From Amarolinea sp964580725 (lineage in GTDB: Bacteria; Chloroflexota; Anaerolineae; SSC4; Amarolineaceae): DNA of 64,000 nucleotides. The stretch covers positions 33,768-97,767 of the forward strand of contig CAZOLV010000006.1 in assembly GCA_964580725.1 (NCBI GenBank), read 5' to 3'. Shown here piece by piece: positions 1 through 8,461 of this stretch (within the stretch, counting starts at the first letter, position 1; the number at the start of each line of letters is the position of its first letter). A program made the position numbers and the translations under genes. Under the pieces are notes generated by a model that worked only from the letters and a program-made list of their open reading frames with translations, ran no database searches and was not told the DNA's origin.

Positions 1-2
1 CG

Positions 3-1895
3 TCGGGAACCAGGCAGTTGGTCTTCGATCCCATCACTTCATCCATTGTCTACGCTCTGGGCGGCGACCGCTTGCAGCAACGTATCGGGTCCGAACCCTG
101 GACGGCCCTGGCTCCTGGACTGCTGAAGGGAGTTTTGGGCTTCACGATCAATCCAGACAACCCGAATCAACTGTGGGTCGTCACCGCAACTGATCTGTTG
201 CGCTCCGAAGATGGTGGAAGCTCCTGGACCCGCAATGCGCTGGCGGTATCCGGCAACGTGACGGCCCTCGCCCTGGGGGCACCGGACAGCCTGCATGTCT
301 ATGTTGCATTGGCCGGCCGGGGATTCTTCCACAGCGCCGATGGCGGCGCAAGCTGGAGCCGGACCGGTGCAGGGTTGGAAAGCGCGGGCAACGTCTATGC
401 CCTACAAGTAGACGGCCTGGTGGCTGGGACGCTTTATCTGGCGGCCGACGGGGGTCTGTACCGCTCGACAGATCACGGCGATCGCTGGGCGCTGCTCGAC
501 GCGCCTCAACCTTCCTATCGCTCGAGCATCTTGCTTTGGACCGGCGCGGGCGGCGGCACGCTTTATACGGCTGCCGGTGATGTCGTCTATCGCAGTGAGG
601 ACAAAGGCGCCACCTGGAAGACAGCCCAACCAGTCAACCCGGCGGGCATCAGCCGTCTGATGGCCGAACCGGGGAACCCGGCGGTGATGTATGTCATCGC
701 CGGCGGCGCGGTTCTGAAGAGCTTCGATGCCGGGGTGAATTGGACGCCGCCTCCGGCCCAGGGTGGCTACATTGTTGTCGCCGCACACCCCACAATGAGC
801 GGCCTGCTCCTGGCCAATCACATCCGCGGCGGCGCCTGGCGCAGCACCGACAGCGGACACACCTGGAAACAGATCGAGCAGGGGTGGCCTGTGGGAGAAA
901 GCATCGGAGCGTTCCACATCTATGCCAGTGACCCAAATCAGATGTTCGCAGCAGCAGGCAATGCGTTGTGGATCAGCCGCGATGCAGGACAAAGCTGGAC
1001 AGCCACGGGCATGCCAACCGCGGACAGGCCCAGGGCCATCGCCGTCGCACCCGCCGACCCGGCGATCATCCTGGTCTCCCTCGGCCACGTGATCCTGCGC
1101 AGCGGCGATGGCGGTGCGTTTTGGCGGGCGGCGCAACTGCCCGGTAACGCTCAGGCCAACGACTTGTGGCTGGCCCCAGAAGATGCAACCCAGGTCGTGG
1201 CGGCGACCACACAGGGTCTGTATCGTTCGACCGATGGCGGCGCCAGTTGGGGAACAGTGGGCGGGATCGGGCCGGCGAGCTACCGTAACCTGTGGTCCGG
1301 CGCGGGGCCAGGTCAGGTATTCGCCAGCACAGAAAATGGCCTGGCCTCCAGCAGCGACTTCGGCGCCGCCTGGAACAGTGTCCCAGCAGGGACGAACCTG
1401 GTCAGCGGGACGGGCCAGATCATGCGTGACTGGAGCGATCCGAATGTGCTATATGCCATGCTCGACGACCGCATCCTGATCAGTCCAAACGGCGGTCTGC
1501 ACTGGATGCCGGTGGGCGGCGCGCTGGCCTTCACGCCGGCCTACCTGGCCGCTGACGGCATGACGCCCCGTCAGTTGTACGCTGATGACGCGCAAGGGCG
1601 CAACCAATGGCGTTTGACATTGCCCCAGATTCCGCCCACACCGACCGTTACGCCCACGCCGACATCTACCATCACCCCCACCGTGACGCTCACGCCGCAG
1701 CCTGAAACACCGGACCTGACCCTGACGCCGCTCGCACGTTCGACCCCTGCGCCCGCCAGCGCAACCGCCGACAGTGATAGGCCGGGCGCATGGGGGCTGG
1801 CGCTTGGTGGAGTGGCTATGGTCGCCATTGTTGGCGTAATTGGTATTCTTCTCGTTAGAAACCGTAACAGATCAACTACTCGAAAGGAAGAATGA
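3..1895 (+). CDS. BNR/Asp-box beta-propeller membrane protein (5' end outside window)
   Basis: The frame is open to the left edge, and the first possible start inside the window (TTG at 18) has no ribosome site, so the gene probably begins upstream. About ten Asp-box motifs of the S/T-x-D-x-G-x-x-W type are visible (for example RSTDGGASW, HSADGGASW, RSEDKGATW). They are spread over roughly 540 residues and are typical of sortilin/Ycf48-like BNR propellers. A Pro/Thr linker (TPTVTPTPTST) follows, then one hydrophobic segment near the C-terminus and a short basic tail (RNRNR). The propeller is therefore predicted outside the membrane with the C-terminus inside. The stop lies 1 nt before the next gene, so the two are probably co-transcribed. 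Ligand and function are unknown. Confidence 0.8.
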   Translation, partial: SGTRQLVFDPITSSIVYALGGDRLQQRIGSEPWTALAPGLLKGVLGFTINPDNPNQLWVVTATDLLRSEDGGSSWTRNALAVSGNVTALALGAPDSLHVYVALAGRGFFHSADGGASWSRTGAGLESAGNVYALQVDGLVAGTLYLAADGGLYRSTDHGDRWALLDAPQPSYRSSILLWTGAGGGTLYTAAGDVVYRSEDKGATWKTAQPVNPAGISRLMAEPGNPAVMYVIAGGAVLKSFDAGVNWTPPPAQGGYIVVAAHPTMSGLLLANHIRGGAWRSTDSGHTWKQIEQGWPVGESIGAFHIYASDPNQMFAAAGNALWISRDAGQSWTATGMPTADRPRAIAVAPADPAIILVSLGHVILRSGDGGAFWRAAQLPGNAQANDLWLAPEDATQVVAATTQGLYRSTDGGASWGTVGGIGPASYRNLWSGAGPGQVFASTENGLASSSDFGAAWNSVPAGTNLVSGTGQIMRDWSDPNVLYAMLDDRILISPNGGLHWMPVGGALAFTPAYLAADGMTPRQLYADDAQGRNQWRLTLPQIPPTPTVTPTPTSTITPTVTLTPQPETPDLTLTPLARSTPAPASATADSDRPGAWGLALGGVAMVAIVGVIGILLVRNRNRSTTRKEE

Positions 1896-1896
1896 A

Positions 1897-2673
1897 ATGA
1901 AGCCTTACTCCTCTTCAGTAAGAGGACATTCAGCCATTGTGCTTCTGGTGATCCTTTCACTCACCGTGCTCCTAAGCGCGTGTGGCGGAACCATGGAGAC
2001 CGACCTGACACTGTACATCAACGATCGCTTCGATGCTCACATCCGGGCAACGCTGCCCGCTGCCGCGTTGGCCCTATCAGGAGGAGCGGAGGCGCTTGAG
2101 GCCCAGTTCAAAGAAGCAGAAGAGCAAGCTGCAAGTCAGGATTTCAAGTTTTCCTGGCGCAGGGAGAGATCAGACAGCGCGGACGGGGTTGCTTACAGCT
2201 TCGATGTGAGTGGGACCGGCTACGAAAATTTGAGTCAATTTAATATCGAGGTCAACAAGACACAGGTCGAAGGTGAGGAAGCGTTGTCGGTTTCTGCCGG
2301 CCGACTCACGGGTCTCGATGATGCCCAGCACACATTCAGGCTGCACGTTGGGAAAATCATTGAGACCGATAACCGGCGCGAAAGTAATAGCACGATCGTG
2401 TGGACAGGCGATGAGTATCTGCGGGCGATCGTCACACCGAAAAGCGACACGAACTGGTTGCCGACTATCCTTGTCATCTTGGGCACAGCGGCGGCGGCCG
2501 TGGTCGCCTTGATCTTCTTGCGCCGGCGTCCGATCGGGCGAGTTGTGACAGCAACAACGACGCCGCCCGTCGTCCGGACAGGACGGTTCTGTCCTCATTG
2601 CGGACAACCGACGCAGCCCGACTCCAGATTCTGCATGAGCTGCGGCCAGGCCATCCCCCCACGCCAGAGTTGA
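1897..2673 (+). CDS. Lipoprotein with membrane segment and C-terminal zinc ribbon
   Basis: I chose ATG 1897 because GAAAGGAAG lies just upstream and the protein then opens with a classic lipoprotein signal ending LLSAC (lipidated Cys29). An extracytoplasmic domain of about 150 residues follows. It loosely resembles the DUF3153-type lipoprotein fold, which is a guess from layout. Next come one transmembrane helix (about residues 186-209), an RRR stop-transfer, and a C-terminal zinc ribbon (FCPHCG...FCMSCG, about 230-250) that should sit in the cytoplasm. It is the only protein of the cluster with the ribbon at the C-terminus. That matches the topology rule of its neighbours, where the ribbon is always on the cytoplasmic side. 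Length 258 aa. Confidence 0.8.
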   Translation: MKPYSSSVRGHSAIVLLVILSLTVLLSACGGTMETDLTLYINDRFDAHIRATLPAAALALSGGAEALEAQFKEAEEQAASQDFKFSWRRERSDSADGVAYSFDVSGTGYENLSQFNIEVNKTQVEGEEALSVSAGRLTGLDDAQHTFRLHVGKIIETDNRRESNSTIVWTGDEYLRAIVTPKSDTNWLPTILVILGTAAAAVVALIFLRRRPIGRVVTATTTPPVVRTGRFCPHCGQPTQPDSRFCMSCGQAIPPRQS

Positions 2674-2713
2674 AGTCATTGGAAGTGGAGCAACAGCGAA
2701 AGGAGTTCAGCGT

Positions 2714-3613
2714 ATGATTTGTCCCAACTGTGGTTCGCCAGATCCCGGCCCCGGGCCGTTTTGCATGTCCTGCGGGTATCGCCTGCCAACGCTGGCGACG
2801 GCGCCGATCGTGACCGATGAGCCATCTGGCCCGCTTGTAGCGCCATCGCCCGCGTCGCCACGGGTCGCCGGCTATCAACCCATCGGCCAGATGGGCAGCA
2901 CTGGAACAGCGCCGGTCAACATCTGGGGGCCGTTTGCCGGCTACGGCACGCGCGGTCGCCACGTCTCGTGGCTCATCAACGGGCAGGGTGAACGCGCTGA
3001 CGTTTTACGTGATTTCGTTGCAGCGCGCTTTGGACGCCGCGAAATCCCGGCGGCTACGATAGAGTCGGTGAAGCTGGTGCGTCAGGGGGTGCTGGTAGAC
3101 ACCCGTCCGTACTTCCTCATCCGCCGTGGCCTGACAACCGCCGGTCTCTACATCGCCCGTTTCGGCAAGGACCTTTATGTCTCGCAGGTTACCTATTTCA
3201 AAGGCCCGATCAGCTCCATGCGCGTTCTCTTCCTGGCGGTTGCGCTCTTGTTCGTGTTCATCTATCCGGTGATCTCTAGCAACGCGTTTAGCCAGATTGG
3301 TGTGAGCTTATTCGGCGGGATTGGCGGTGATCTGCAGAACTTGATGTTCGCAGTCTGTTGCCTGGGGCCGATCTACCTGGTGGATTGGCTGGCGTTGAGC
3401 CTTCTGGCGCTCTTCAGCGGCTACAAGTACCTGACCGAGAAGGATGTGCTGGCCGCGCTACGCGTGCCGCCTAACGAGTTCGACATGGATGACACCGTGG
3501 CGCTGGAGAAGTCGGTCGAACAAACGGTGCGCGAGGCGCTGGATGACGTCGGCATCGAGCAGCGGTTGATGCCCCAGGCTGAGGAGTACGGATTCCGCCG
3601 GCGGTTGATCTGA
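2714..3613 (+). CDS. Zinc-ribbon membrane protein
   Basis: ATG 2714 follows an AGGAG site, and the stop lies 2 nt before the ATPase gene. Residues 3-20 form a CPNC...CMSC zinc ribbon, followed by a Pro/Ala-rich spacer. A soluble segment of about 100 residues comes next, then two hydrophobic blocks (about 168-187 and 209-237) and an acidic C-terminal tail of about 60 residues. I do not recognise the family of the central domain. The tight spacing to the HerA-like ATPase gene suggests the two proteins work together, perhaps with this one as membrane anchor or docking partner (inference). Length 299 aa. Confidence 0.75.
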   Translation: MICPNCGSPDPGPGPFCMSCGYRLPTLATAPIVTDEPSGPLVAPSPASPRVAGYQPIGQMGSTGTAPVNIWGPFAGYGTRGRHVSWLINGQGERADVLRDFVAARFGRREIPAATIESVKLVRQGVLVDTRPYFLIRRGLTTAGLYIARFGKDLYVSQVTYFKGPISSMRVLFLAVALLFVFIYPVISSNAFSQIGVSLFGGIGGDLQNLMFAVCCLGPIYLVDWLALSLLALFSGYKYLTEKDVLAALRVPPNEFDMDDTVALEKSVEQTVREALDDVGIEQRLMPQAEEYGFRRRLI

Positions 3614-3615
3614 CC

Positions 3616-6390
3616 ATGATTGCGCTACAGACCTTCTCCGACCAGGCCCGTGAGTCACCAGAACGCGCGCTGTGGCCCGCACATGGGCTGGCCGCTGGCG
3701 CCAGCGGCGCTGCGATCCCCGTGCAGCGAATCGTCGTGGCGCTGCGCTTGCTCCACCTGCCCGACTTCCTGGCCGATCAGACGTTGGTCGGCGGGAACGA
3801 TGCCGAACGGCTGGCGGAACTGCTCGAACGCCAGGCGCAGTTCGTGACCAATCTCTGGAAGTGGCAGAGCGCGGCTTTCAGCCTGCGTTACATCTATCGG
3901 CCGGAGCGCGCCGGCGTCGAGATTGCGCTGATGGCGCGCATCTTGGCGCGTCCCGATACGGCACAAACGGCCGCTGAGCAGTTGGCGGCTGATCTGGCGC
4001 GATTGGGGCAGACCTTCGGCCTGCCGGTCAGTCAGGTGATGACCCTGCCCGATCTGACTACTCTGCGCACGCCGTTGGCCGCCCCATTCATCGTGGAGGT
4101 CAGGCAGCGCGAGGATGTGGTGAATTTCTCCTGGGCGCAGGGCGAGGCCTATGTGGTCTACCCCTACTGGCAGCCGGCCGGCGCTTTTCTGCAGCCGTTC
4201 GAGGCGCTGCTGCGCCAATCTGCGCCGTGCGTCATCAACCTGCACCTGGAGCCAACTCGCCTCGGTGAGACCGAATACCGGGCGCTGACGGCCGCCGCCG
4301 CCACTGCCCAAACCGCAGCCGATTGGCAGCGCAGCGCACACAGCGTGGAGCACAGCGGCCGTTGGGCCGATCCGCAAGCGGCCGCGGTCGCACGCGTCTA
4401 TGCGGGCCAGTTGCGCCGGTTGAACCAGCCGTTCGTGATGGTGGCCCAGGCCGCCAGCCCTGACCGCTTTGCTGCGATGAGCATCGCGCAGACGCTGGGA
4501 GCCGCGTTCACCACTCGGCCAGCCGGCGGCCGGACCGACGAGGAGTTGATTTCCGCTGCCGAGGTCGTCTATCCGGGCACAGAGGCCGAGACGCAGGCGG
4601 CCGCGCGCACCCTGAACCATCTGATCCTGACACCGTGGGGCCGCACGCAGGCCGAGGAAAGTCCTTCGTTGCAGCGCCTGCGCTACCTGACCGATGCGCG
4701 CGGCGCGGCCGCCCTGTTCCGCTTTCCCATCGCGGTGCGCGGAGGCGTGCCCGGCATCGAGGTGCGCGAGCCGATGCCCGACTTCGAGCCGGGCGGCCGG
4801 CGATCGCAGATCAAAGCGGATGAGATTCACCTGGGCAGCTTTCAGCGCGGGGGCGCCGTGACCGTGCGACTCAAGGATCTTGCGCGGCACGGGCTGATCG
4901 CCGGCCTGCCGGGCAGCGGCAAGACCAACACCTGCCTTTACCTGCTGAGCCAGCTCCAAGAACGCCGTGCCCCATTTCTGGTCATCGAGCCAGCCAAGAC
5001 CGAGTACCGGGGGCTGATCCGCCAAGCGGGCTTCGAGAACCTGTTGGTATTCACCCTGGGCGACGAAACCACGGCCCCCTTCCGGCTGAACCCGTTCGAG
5101 CTGCTGCCCGGCGTGCGGCTGGAGGTGCACCTGGAGGCGCTCAACGTCGCGATCAATGCAGCCATGCCCCAGTTTGGTGTGCTGCCCTCGATCATCGAGG
5201 AGGCGCTGGAGGAGATCTACACGGTCAAAGGCTGGCGGCTGACCGATATCGGGCCAGAGGATGCGGGCGGCGGCTCCAATCGGCGCCTGTTCCCCACCCT
5301 GGCGGAATTCTACCGCGCCGCCGTACAAGCGGTGACGGGCCGTGGATACCGCGGTGAACTGAACGACAACATCCAGGCTGCCGTCAAAGGCCGGATTGGC
5401 AGCCTGCTGCGTGGCAGCAAGGGGCGCATGTTCAACTGCCGGCGTTCGATCTCTCCGACCCTATTGTTCGAGCGACCGGTCGTGTTGGAACTGGACTCGC
5501 TCAACGACGATGCCAAGGGGCTGGCAATGATGTTCCTGCTGATTCTGCTGCGGGAGCATCGCCAGATGCAGGCGCGACGATCCGCGGAGGCCTCCGCTGG
5601 ACTGCGCCACCTGCTGCTGATCGAAGAAGCGCACCGCATCATGGAGAACGTCGCGTCGGTCGGCAACAGCGAAGTTGCGGCTGACACACGGGCCAAAGCG
5701 GTGCGCATGATCAGCGACTTTCTGGTCGAAATGCGGGCCTACGGCCAGGGTGTACTCATCGCTGAGCAAAGTCCAGAGAAGCTGGCGCCGGACGCGGTGC
5801 GCAACACCAATCTCAAGATCGGCCACATGCTGCCGGGCCGCCAGGATCGCGAGGCGCTGGCCGCGGCGATGATCATGGACGAGGCGCAGGAACGTTTCAT
5901 GGGCAAGCTGCGGGTGGGCCAGGCCGCGGCCTTCATGACGGGATTCGAGAAAGCCACTTTCATGAGTGTGCCGCCCTACAAGGATGGCGTGGGCTTCGCC
6001 GACTTTTTGTCCGATGCTGCCGTGCGCGAACACATGACCGGTTTCTACGTTGAGCAACTGCGGGCGCTGCTGCCGTTCGACGGCTGTCGTTTCTGCGCTG
6101 AGCCATGCCAGCATCGGGAACAAGTCGAACCGGTGACGCGACGCAAGGAAATCGTTGGCCGTTTTCATGCTGCTCTGGCTGCCTTCGACAACCGCCCTGA
6201 ACCCGAACACTGGCCGGCCAACTGGCGCGGCGTGGCGGGGGTATGCAGTGAAGCAGCCGCGGCCGCGGGCAAGTCGGGCCAGGGCGAGGCCGCTTATTGC
6301 TATCTCTCGCATGAGATAGACTTTCCGTTCACCGAACACATGCGCCGGTCGTTCGTCCGGGCCATCGAGGCGCTGCCTTCGAGTGGATAA
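3616..6390 (+). CDS. HerA/DUF87-type ATPase
   Basis: A 924-residue P-loop ATPase. The N-terminal ~400 residues carry no motif I recognise. The ATPase core has Walker A GLPGSGKT near residue 430 and Walker B LLLIEEAH near residue 668, followed by the long insert and the EQSPEKLAPDAVRNTN stretch typical of HerA/VirB4-like DUF87 proteins. A CxxCxxxCxH cluster (CRFCAEPCQH, about residue 825) suggests a metal site. HerA-like ATPases are hexameric motors for DNA translocation or, in the VirB4/VirD4 branch, protein secretion. No NurA nuclease is adjacent, so the usual HerA-NurA repair role is not supported here. The neighbours are zinc-ribbon membrane proteins and small proteins. A membrane-associated motor is plausible but unproven. 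Confidence 0.85.
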   Translation: MIALQTFSDQARESPERALWPAHGLAAGASGAAIPVQRIVVALRLLHLPDFLADQTLVGGNDAERLAELLERQAQFVTNLWKWQSAAFSLRYIYRPERAGVEIALMARILARPDTAQTAAEQLAADLARLGQTFGLPVSQVMTLPDLTTLRTPLAAPFIVEVRQREDVVNFSWAQGEAYVVYPYWQPAGAFLQPFEALLRQSAPCVINLHLEPTRLGETEYRALTAAAATAQTAADWQRSAHSVEHSGRWADPQAAAVARVYAGQLRRLNQPFVMVAQAASPDRFAAMSIAQTLGAAFTTRPAGGRTDEELISAAEVVYPGTEAETQAAARTLNHLILTPWGRTQAEESPSLQRLRYLTDARGAAALFRFPIAVRGGVPGIEVREPMPDFEPGGRRSQIKADEIHLGSFQRGGAVTVRLKDLARHGLIAGLPGSGKTNTCLYLLSQLQERRAPFLVIEPAKTEYRGLIRQAGFENLLVFTLGDETTAPFRLNPFELLPGVRLEVHLEALNVAINAAMPQFGVLPSIIEEALEEIYTVKGWRLTDIGPEDAGGGSNRRLFPTLAEFYRAAVQAVTGRGYRGELNDNIQAAVKGRIGSLLRGSKGRMFNCRRSISPTLLFERPVVLELDSLNDDAKGLAMMFLLILLREHRQMQARRSAEASAGLRHLLLIEEAHRIMENVASVGNSEVAADTRAKAVRMISDFLVEMRAYGQGVLIAEQSPEKLAPDAVRNTNLKIGHMLPGRQDREALAAAMIMDEAQERFMGKLRVGQAAAFMTGFEKATFMSVPPYKDGVGFADFLSDAAVREHMTGFYVEQLRALLPFDGCRFCAEPCQHREQVEPVTRRKEIVGRFHAALAAFDNRPEPEHWPANWRGVAGVCSEAAAAAGKSGQGEAAYCYLSHEIDFPFTEHMRRSFVRAIEALPSSG

Positions 6391-6461
6391 TCACCGTCAT
6401 ATCGTATCGTTGTGGAATAAACCCGTTCGATCTTTCATGACTCGTCAGAAAGGAGCATGTC

Positions 6462-7001
6462 ATGAACTGTCCAAACTGTGGCGCTGCTCACACTGGAAGC
6501 AACGCGTTTTGTATGAGCTGTGGTGCCAGACTGACTCCACCCACATCGGTTCCTGTGCTGACGCAAGAGCCGGCTCAGGCGCCGACCGTCGCTGTACCGG
6601 CGTCTGCGCCAACCCCCTATCAATCGGCGCTGGCGCCGGTCAGAGCGCCAACCCAGGCGGCCGCCGTACAACGGGGTGACGGCATCGCTATCATCCGACA
6701 CATCTCGGCCGGCTCGGTATTCAAGGTCATATTTGTGATTTATGCGCTCTTGCTGGCGACCTTCGGCTGTTTCGCTGTGGTGCTACCAGGACTGCTCGGC
6801 TCCAGCTTGCTCGGCGGCATGATGGATGATCGGTATGGCCTGGGGGCGATTGGCGCAGGTATCATCGGCACGTTGATTTCCTATGTCGTGCTGGTCGTCG
6901 GCGGCTCGCTCGTACCGGCCATCGTGATAACCCTCAGCGCACTGATCTACAACCTGGTGGCCGGCTGGGTGGGCGGCATCCAGGTTACACTGCAGGAGTA
7001 G
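6462..7001 (+). CDS. Zinc-ribbon membrane protein, DUF3566-like
   Basis: ATG 6462 is preceded by AAAGGAG at 6449-6455. Residues 3-20 form the CPNC...CMSC ribbon, followed by a Pro/Ala spacer of about 50 residues. The C-terminal half is hydrophobic, with two or three membrane segments separated by a Gly-rich turn, and ends in a motif like LIYNLVAGWVGGIQV. That ending, with the preceding SVFKV, recalls the small DUF3566 membrane proteins. I assign this by memory of the pattern only. Length 179 aa. The next gene follows after 7 nt. Confidence 0.75.
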   Translation: MNCPNCGAAHTGSNAFCMSCGARLTPPTSVPVLTQEPAQAPTVAVPASAPTPYQSALAPVRAPTQAAAVQRGDGIAIIRHISAGSVFKVIFVIYALLLATFGCFAVVLPGLLGSSLLGGMMDDRYGLGAIGAGIIGTLISYVVLVVGGSLVPAIVITLSALIYNLVAGWVGGIQVTLQE

Positions 7002-7008
7002 CGTCGCC

Positions 7009-7212
7009 ATGTCCTTAGAAAAATTCGCCGTGGACGCCTCTTTCGATGCCGCCAGGGTGGCCGCAAACACGGTCAAAGACATTTGGTCGGTGATGGACGC
7101 GGCGGCCGAAAAACCTGCGCCGAGCCAGTATCTCGGTGCGAAAGCGGTTCAGGCCATCCAGGGCGTGACCGACCGGGCACAACAGGGGATGCGTACGGCG
7201 CTGGATGCGTAA
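7009..7212 (+). CDS. Small helical hypothetical protein
   Basis: A 67-aa protein starting at ATG 7009, with AGGAG at 6994-6998 overlapping the end of the previous gene. It is rich in Ala, Asp and Gln and is probably two amphipathic helices separated by a Pro-containing turn (KPAPS). It has no signal peptide, no membrane segment and no cysteines. I considered a WXG100-type secreted helical hairpin, but the WxG turn is missing. Position between the ATPase and the toxin region makes a chaperone, adaptor or cargo role possible. Function unknown. Confidence 0.6.
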   Translation: MSLEKFAVDASFDAARVAANTVKDIWSVMDAAAEKPAPSQYLGAKAVQAIQGVTDRAQQGMRTALDA

Positions 7213-7233
7213 GCGAATGATTGGAGGGGTGTG

Positions 7234-7542
7234 ATGTCACTCGACACATCGGATACAAAGGATGTTCCAGAGGTCGCGGATTCGGGGCAGGAGACGGTCA
7301 GCATAACCGCGCCGCCCAGTCCAACACTTGTGAAGGCGATGCAGGGCGGGGATGACGAATATCCATCCCCCGACCAGTGGCCCAAGACCGCCACCACCGA
7401 ACTCGGCGATGCCAGGCGGGCCGAGACGGGGGTCGAACGGCCGGAGGTCAAGTGGCACCACGAGGTGGCAGAGCCTGACAAGGAAGGCAAGCCAGCGGGG
7501 ACGCCTGAAGGCTGGCGGCCGGGCGGTTCGGAGCGGGGTTAG
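7234..7542 (+). CDS. Small hydrophilic protein sharing an N-terminal motif with the nuclease toxin
   Basis: ATG 7234 is preferred over GTG 7231 because GGAGGGG ends 4 nt before it. The 102-aa product is hydrophilic, Pro/Glu/Lys-rich and probably disordered, with no cysteines and no membrane segment. Its first ~40 residues match those of the PD-(D/E)xK protein encoded at 9068: both have D4-T5-x-x-T8, then DVPE, then PPS, then AMQG (residues 35-38 here, 33-36 there). The C-terminal part (EGWRPGGSERG end) is not shared. This may be a delivery or binding tag common to two proteins of one system (inference). Function unknown. Confidence 0.6.
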   Translation: MSLDTSDTKDVPEVADSGQETVSITAPPSPTLVKAMQGGDDEYPSPDQWPKTATTELGDARRAETGVERPEVKWHHEVAEPDKEGKPAGTPEGWRPGGSERG

Positions 7543-7605
7543 CTCTGGATCCGTCCCAGCACGGTGATGACATCGAGGACAGGATCGGCGCCCCGGCGGC
7601 GCATG

Positions 7606-7836
7606 TCAGCGATCAGCAGACTGGTCGAAGGCCGGTTCAGGCCCGAAAACTTCGTCGAAGAAGTGCTGGGGGTCCAGACGCGCTTGCCATTGCTGATGCC
7701 ATTGCACGTAGTCCGCGTAGCGGGAGCGGGGCAGGTTGAGAAACCGTGCCGTCTCCACAGGACCCAGCGCAGCCATGAGCGCTTCCAGCCCTCGACGAAT
7801 GACGGTGTCTTCGGGTAGATAAGTTTGTGTGTTCAT
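7606..7836 (-). CDS. Putative antitoxin partner of PIN protein
   Basis: Start ATG 7836-7834 overlaps the stop of the upstream PIN gene by 4 nt (ATGA), so translation is coupled. The 76-aa product contains a segment reading roughly ...RGLEALMAALGPVETARF. This is the pattern of a family of short proteins found beside PIN-domain genes in Chloroflexota, cyanobacteria and archaea (family recalled from memory). No DNA-binding motif is obvious. It most likely binds and neutralises the PIN nuclease, although antitoxins more often precede the toxin gene. Alternative: a non-antitoxin accessory protein. Confidence 0.65.
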   Translation of the reverse strand: MNTQTYLPEDTVIRRGLEALMAALGPVETARFLNLPRSRYADYVQWHQQWQARLDPQHFFDEVFGPEPAFDQSADR

Positions 7837-8309
7837 CGAAGATCTTCCTTGTCGCAATAGGACGTCGGAGCACCGAACCATATCTTAGCGCCGAAACGCT
7901 GCAATTGGTGGAGCAGACGATCATCAACCGTGATAAAATCGCAGCCCGCAAGCTCGGCAAAGGCCACATGAGCTGCGTCGGCCGCCCCAAGCCCCAATCT
8001 CAGCAGTTGTTCCGCTCGGCTACGGGCTTGGGTCATGTCAACCGTTACTTCAATTCCGACATTCTTGAGCAGAAGCAACACATGCTCACGCTTTGCCAGA
8101 TCGGGGTTGGCAGAGGCCTCGCTGAAGTGAACCGGTGAAACGACCATCTCTAGAGAGTGCGCACGGACATGACTCAAGATGAGCGATACCGCATCAGCCT
8201 CAAGGCGAATACGCATCTGGTGTTGATCGTCTAACGGCCGGTTGAGGGCACATATGTCAAGATAGATACGTTTGGGTGACTGCGATGAAGCCGATTGTTT
8301 CGCTGCCAT
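7833..8309 (-). CDS. PIN-domain ribonuclease (VapC-like toxin candidate)
   Basis: I chose ATG 8309 because AGGGGG lies 7 nt upstream (8317-8322 on the opposite strand) and a good promoter sits just behind it. The protein (158 aa) shows the PIN acidic residues: IYLDICALNRP near the N-terminus, an internal Glu (HFSEAS), GLGAADAAHVAFAELAGCD, then FITVDDRLL. The LDICALNRP start and the D-A-A-H-VA block are typical of PIN proteins that cut RNA using Mg2+. It overlaps the downstream 76-aa gene by 4 nt and faces away from the HEPN/nuclease genes. Probably a toxin-antitoxin pair. Confidence 0.82.
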   Translation of the reverse strand: MAAKQSASSQSPKRIYLDICALNRPLDDQHQMRIRLEADAVSLILSHVRAHSLEMVVSPVHFSEASANPDLAKREHVLLLLKNVGIEVTVDMTQARSRAEQLLRLGLGAADAAHVAFAELAGCDFITVDDRLLHQLQRFGAKIWFGAPTSYCDKEDLR

Positions 8310-8328
8310 GACGTTGCCCCCTGCCGTG

Positions 8329-8357
8329 ATTGTACTACCCGCGGGCAGTTGATGCAA
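8329..8357 (-). promoter_or_regulatory. Probable sigma70-type promoter of the PIN operon
   Basis: On the minus strand TTGCAT (8357-8352) and TACAAT (8334-8329) are separated by exactly 17 nt, about 20 nt ahead of the PIN start codon. Between the hexamers the GC-rich stretch CTGCCCGCGGGTAG contains the palindrome CCCGCGGG, which could be an operator for autoregulation (inference). Confidence 0.55.
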
Positions 8358-8461
8358 GGTGTGGGCAGCCATTCATGCGTTGAGCGCACAACCGTCAATG
8401 AAAACGGCAGGCTCGGTCAGGAGACCGGCCCGAGTGGTGATTTTTCAGATCAGTCGCTATC

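Noticed and set aside
3655..5328. A 557-residue open frame on the - strand
   Set aside because: Antisense to the HerA-like ATPase gene, whose Walker motifs fix the + strand as coding; the reverse product has no motif.
7009..7212. WXG100-type secreted protein
   Set aside because: The size and helical hairpin shape fit, but the WxG turn and the secretion tail are missing.
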